The notes beneath the pieces are model-generated. The model was not told where the DNA came from. It ran no database searches and worked only from the letters and a program-made list of their open reading frames with translations. A program made the position numbers and the translations under genes. From contig CAJMQZ010000080.1 in NCBI GenBank assembly GCA_905215595.1, positions 1 to 9,095 of the forward strand: a DNA stretch of 9,095 bases, written 5' to 3'. Of this stretch, positions 6,785 to 9,095 are shown piece by piece (positions within the stretch are counted from its first letter, which is position 1; each line of letters opens with the position of its first letter). Origin of the DNA: an uncultured bacterium. Lineage in GTDB: Bacteria > Bacillota > Clostridia > Oscillospirales > Ruminococcaceae.

Positions 6785-7409
6785 CTATAAGAAAGAATAC
6801 AAAGAATTTTATCTTCCGCCGAAGAAACCGCAAATCATCACAGTACCGCCCATGAATTTTGTGGCAGTGCAGGGCAAAGGCGACCCTAACGACCCGGCAG
6901 GGGAATACAAGGCAGCGCTGGAACTGCTGTACGGCATTGCATTTACTATCAAAATGAGCTACAAGGGCAGCCATAAGATAGACGGCTATTTCGAATATGT
7001 CGTTCCGCCGCTGGAGGGGCTGTGGCATCAGCCCGGGGCAGAGGGTGTGGATTTTTCCAACAAGGAGACCTTTATCTGGACCTCCATGATCCGTCTGCCG
7101 GAATTTGTCACCCGTGCAGAATTTGACTGGGCAGTGCAGGAGGCCACTGCCAAAAAGAAAAAAGACTTTTCCAAGGTAGAATTTTTCACCTACGATGAAG
7201 GCCTGTGCGTGCAGTGTATGCACATCGGCTCCTATGATACCGAACCGGAGACCCTGCGGCAGCTGGATGCGTTTGCAGCAGAGCAGGGATATTGCCCGGA
7301 TTTTTCAGACACGCGCTTCCATCACGAGATCTATCTGGGCGACCCGCGCCGCACCGCACCGGAAAAGCTGAAAACCGTGCTGCGGCATCCGATCCGCAGA
7401 ATGAAATGA
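6774..7409 (+). CDS. GyrI-like small-molecule-binding domain protein
   Basis: This 211-residue stand-alone GyrI-like protein starts with the subgroup-typical DYKKEYKEFYLPPKKPQII, then VPPMNFVAVQGKGDPND near residues 24-40, VVPPLEGLWHQPG in the middle, and ends with HHEIYLGDPRRTAPEKLK followed by TVLRHPI. No DNA-binding helix-turn-helix is attached, unlike AraC- or MerR-type regulators that carry this fold as an effector domain. Such free-standing proteins are thought to bind hydrophobic or cationic ligands; from memory, some GyrI-like proteins hydrolyse cyclopropane-containing DNA-alkylating toxins, but nothing here proves that activity. ATG 6774 is chosen over upstream in-frame starts because those lie deep inside the previous gene; GAAGGGG at 6758-6764 is 9 nt upstream. 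The 11-nt overlap with the MmcQ/YjbR gene implies coupled translation. The true substrate is unknown. Confidence 0.87.
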   Translation: MPFDYKKEYKEFYLPPKKPQIITVPPMNFVAVQGKGDPNDPAGEYKAALELLYGIAFTIKMSYKGSHKIDGYFEYVVPPLEGLWHQPGAEGVDFSNKETFIWTSMIRLPEFVTRAEFDWAVQEATAKKKKDFSKVEFFTYDEGLCVQCMHIGSYDTEPETLRQLDAFAAEQGYCPDFSDTRFHHEIYLGDPRRTAPEKLKTVLRHPIRRMK

Positions 7410-7439
7410 CAGAAAACTTCACAAAAACTGTCGCTTTTT
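7408..7439 (+). terminator. Weak candidate terminator after the GyrI-like gene
   Basis: GACAG (7408-7412) can pair with CTGTC (7428-7432) around a 15-nt A-rich loop, and TTTTT follows at 7435-7439. The stem is only 5 bp, starts inside the stop codon and is much weaker than the one after pfkA. Some read-through into guaA is therefore plausible. Confidence 0.3.
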
Positions 7440-7450
7440 CTTGTAAGATG

Positions 7451-7459
7451 TGCTATACT
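7451..7459 (+). promoter_or_regulatory. Extended -10 promoter for guaA
   Basis: TGCTATACT combines the TGn extension (7451-7453) with the -10 box TATACT (7454-7459). No good -35 box is found at 16-18 nt; the matching stretch (around 7431-7436) is TCGCTT. Extended -10 promoters can work without a -35. The start would be near 7466, leaving a leader of about 36 nt, too short for a purine riboswitch. Confidence 0.6.
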
Positions 7460-7488
7460 AAAATTATCTGTAAAACACACTTAAAAAT

Positions 7489-7493
7489 GGAGG
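7489..7493 (+). promoter_or_regulatory. Ribosome binding site that sets the guaA start
   Basis: GGAGG at 7489-7493 is 8 nt before ATG 7502. An in-frame ATG at 7487 overlaps this site and so is not a good initiator; the 7502 start also puts the first beta strand (TVIVLDFGGQ) right at the N terminus, as in the family. Confidence 0.85.
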
Positions 7494-7501
7494 AAAACAT
7501 C

Positions 7502-9052
7502 ATGCAGCATGAAACTGTCATCGTGCTGGACTTTGGCGGACAGTACAATCAGCTGATTGCCCGCCGCGTCCGAGAAAATAATGTCTACTGCGAGATCTAT
7601 TCCTATAAAACCGATCTTTCGGTCATCAAGGCCAAGAATCCCAAGGGCATTATCTTCACCGGCGGCCCCAACAGCGTTTATCTGGAGGACTCTCCCACCA
7701 TCGACCCCGAGATCTTCAGCTGGGGCGTGCCCGTACTGGGCATCTGCTACGGCAGCCAGCTGATGATGCACCTGCTGGGCGGTCATGTCTGCCGCGCTCC
7801 CGAGCGTGAGTACGGTAAGACCGAGGTGTTCGTGAACACCGAGAGCAAGCTGTTCACCGATGTACAGCCCTCTACCATCTGCTGGATGAGCCACAACGAC
7901 TACATCGAGCAGGCGGCTCCCGGCTTCCAGATCACTGCCCACACCGCAAACTGCCCTGTGGCAGCCGTTGAAAATGCCGAAAAGGGTCTGTACGCTGTGC
8001 AGTTCCACCCGGAGGTGCTGCACACCGCCGAGGGCAAGAAGATGCTGCGCAACTTCGTGTACAACGTCTGTGGCTGCTCCGGCGACTGGAAGATGGATTC
8101 CTTTGTAGAGAACAACGTCAAGGCTCTGCGCGAGCGCATCGGCGAGGGCAAGGTGCTGTGCGCCCTGTCCGGCGGTGTAGATTCCTCCGTACTGGCCGCT
8201 ATGCTGGCTAAGGCCATCGGCAAGCAGCTGACCTGCGTGTTCGTGGATCACGGTCTGCTGCGCAAGAACGAAAAGGAAGAGGTCTGCTCTGTCTTTGGCC
8301 CGGGCAATGCCAACGGCTTCGACATCAACTTCATCTGTGTGGATGCCCGCGACCGCTACTTCAGCAAGCTGAAGGGCGTCACCGAGCCGGAGCGCAAGCG
8401 CAAGATCATCGGCGAGGAGTTCATCCGGGTCTTTGAGGAGCAGGCAAAACAGATCGGCAAGGTAGACTTCCTGGCACAGGGCACCATCTACCCCGACGTG
8501 GTGGAGAGCGGTCTGGGCGGAGAGTCCACCGTCATCAAGAGCCACCACAACGTGGGCGGCCTGCCCGATACCGTGGACTTCAAGGAGCTGGTGGAGCCTC
8601 TGCGCAACCTGTTCAAGGACGAAGTCCGTCAGGCCGGCCGTGAGCTGGGTCTGCCCGAGTATCTGGTCAGCCGTCAGCCGTTCCCCGGCCCCGGTCTGGG
8701 CATCCGCATCATCGGCGAGGTGACCCCCGAGAAGGTCACTATCGTGCAGGACGCTGACGCCATCTGGCGTGAAGAAATCGCCAAGGCCGGTCTGGATAAG
8801 GAAATCAGCCAGTATTACGCTGCACTGACCAATATGCACAGCGTTGGCGTTATGGGCGACAAGCGCACCTACGACTACGCCGTTGCGCTGCGCGCCGTGA
8901 CCACCACCGACTTCATGACCGCAGAAAGCTACGATATGCCGTGGGATGTTCTCGGTACTGTCACCAGCCGCATCGTCAACGAAGTCAAGCACGTCAACCG
9001 CGTGTTCTACGATTGCACCGGTAAGCCGCCTGCAACCATAGAGCTCGAGTGA
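7502..9052 (+). CDS. guaA: GMP synthase (glutamine-hydrolysing)
   Basis: This 516-residue enzyme converts XMP, ATP and glutamine to GMP, the last step of guanine nucleotide synthesis, in the cytoplasm. It is the fused two-domain form. Residues 1 to about 190 are a class I glutamine amidotransferase with nucleophile C82 in GICYGSQ and H169 and E171 in FHPEV completing the triad. The ATP pyrophosphatase domain starts near 200, with its P-loop SGGVDSS at 223-229, and contains AQGTIYPDVVES. The C-terminal dimerisation part starts about 391 with PFPGPGLGIRI (393-403) and ends in the family-typical KPPATIE close to the last residue. All expected motifs are intact and length is normal (510-525). It has its own promoter but sits 92 nt after the GyrI-like gene with only a weak terminator between. 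Its biased codon use suggests high expression. No link to a purine operon is seen. Confidence 0.98.
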   Translation: MQHETVIVLDFGGQYNQLIARRVRENNVYCEIYSYKTDLSVIKAKNPKGIIFTGGPNSVYLEDSPTIDPEIFSWGVPVLGICYGSQLMMHLLGGHVCRAPEREYGKTEVFVNTESKLFTDVQPSTICWMSHNDYIEQAAPGFQITAHTANCPVAAVENAEKGLYAVQFHPEVLHTAEGKKMLRNFVYNVCGCSGDWKMDSFVENNVKALRERIGEGKVLCALSGGVDSSVLAAMLAKAIGKQLTCVFVDHGLLRKNEKEEVCSVFGPGNANGFDINFICVDARDRYFSKLKGVTEPERKRKIIGEEFIRVFEEQAKQIGKVDFLAQGTIYPDVVESGLGGESTVIKSHHNVGGLPDTVDFKELVEPLRNLFKDEVRQAGRELGLPEYLVSRQPFPGPGLGIRIIGEVTPEKVTIVQDADAIWREEIAKAGLDKEISQYYAALTNMHSVGVMGDKRTYDYAVALRAVTTTDFMTAESYDMPWDVLGTVTSRIVNEVKHVNRVFYDCTGKPPATIELE

Positions 9053-9066
9053 TCTGCAAATCTTGA

Positions 9067-9092
9067 AAAGTATTGATACAATGCAATATTTT
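9067..9092. repeat. AT-rich inverted repeat after guaA, near the window edge
   Basis: AAAGTATTG (9067-9075) can pair with CAATATTTT (9084-9092) over 9 positions including one G-U, with an 8-nt loop. It starts 14 nt after the guaA stop and could be a weak terminator whose T-run is part of the stem. The same bases also resemble promoter boxes (TTGAAA at 9064-9069, TATTTT at 9087-9092, 17 nt apart). The window ends too soon to decide. Confidence 0.3.
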
Positions 9093-9095
9093 GAG

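Noticed and set aside
7410..7501. Guanine riboswitch or PurR-type control in front of guaA
   Set aside because: After the predicted transcription start only about 36 nt remain, too short for a purine aptamer plus expression platform, and no paired CGAAC-type boxes are visible.
7481..8992. Long open frame of 503 codons on the minus strand across guaA
   Set aside because: Antisense shadow of a high-GC, strongly codon-biased gene. No ribosome binding site or recognisable motif; guaA on the + strand is unambiguous.

Overview
The window is ordinary chromosomal housekeeping DNA from a Gram-positive anaerobe of the class Clostridia. By feel of protein sequence and codon use it is closest to the Oscillospiraceae/Ruminococcaceae (Faecalibacterium-like); this is an inference from memory, not a search result. 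Supporting signs are a moderately high GC coding style (GGC, CTG, CGC, AAG preferred), strong GGAGG ribosome binding sites, AT-rich sigma-A-type promoters in short intergenic gaps, and the clostridial gene order rapZ-whiA-dnaE-pfkA. All genes lie on the + strand.

Region 1 (1-4992) is a tight gene string. It holds the 3' part of rapZ (cut by the window edge), then whiA 16 nt later, then dnaE, whose ATG overlaps the whiA stop codon (ATGA). It links an RNA-binding or nucleotide-binding adaptor, a division/segregation-type DNA-binding protein and a DNA polymerase III alpha subunit. The yvcK-type gene that often separates rapZ and whiA in Firmicutes is absent here.

Region 2 (4993-6297) is a separate transcription unit for pfkA (ATP-type 6-phosphofructokinase). 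A 272-nt gap holds several small repeats and palindromes, a good promoter (TTGAAA-N18-TATAAT with an extended -10) and a leader of roughly 107 nt with two possible stem-loops. A clear intrinsic terminator ends the unit.

Region 3 (6351-about 7439) is a small two-gene cassette with its own promoter. It encodes a MmcQ/YjbR-family protein and, overlapping it by 11 nt, a GyrI-like ligand-binding protein. This is the least ordinary part of the window and may act in a small-molecule or DNA-damage response, though that is inference.

Region 4 (7451-9052) is guaA (glutamine-hydrolysing GMP synthase) with an extended -10 promoter and a short leader. The last 43 nt hold an AT-rich inverted repeat cut close by the window edge. 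I saw no rRNA, tRNA, CRISPR array, insertion sequence, phage gene or broken gene. No clearly new system is evident; the better leads are the MmcQ/GyrI pair, the cysteine-rich insertion and intact PHP metal site in DnaE, and the pfkA leader.
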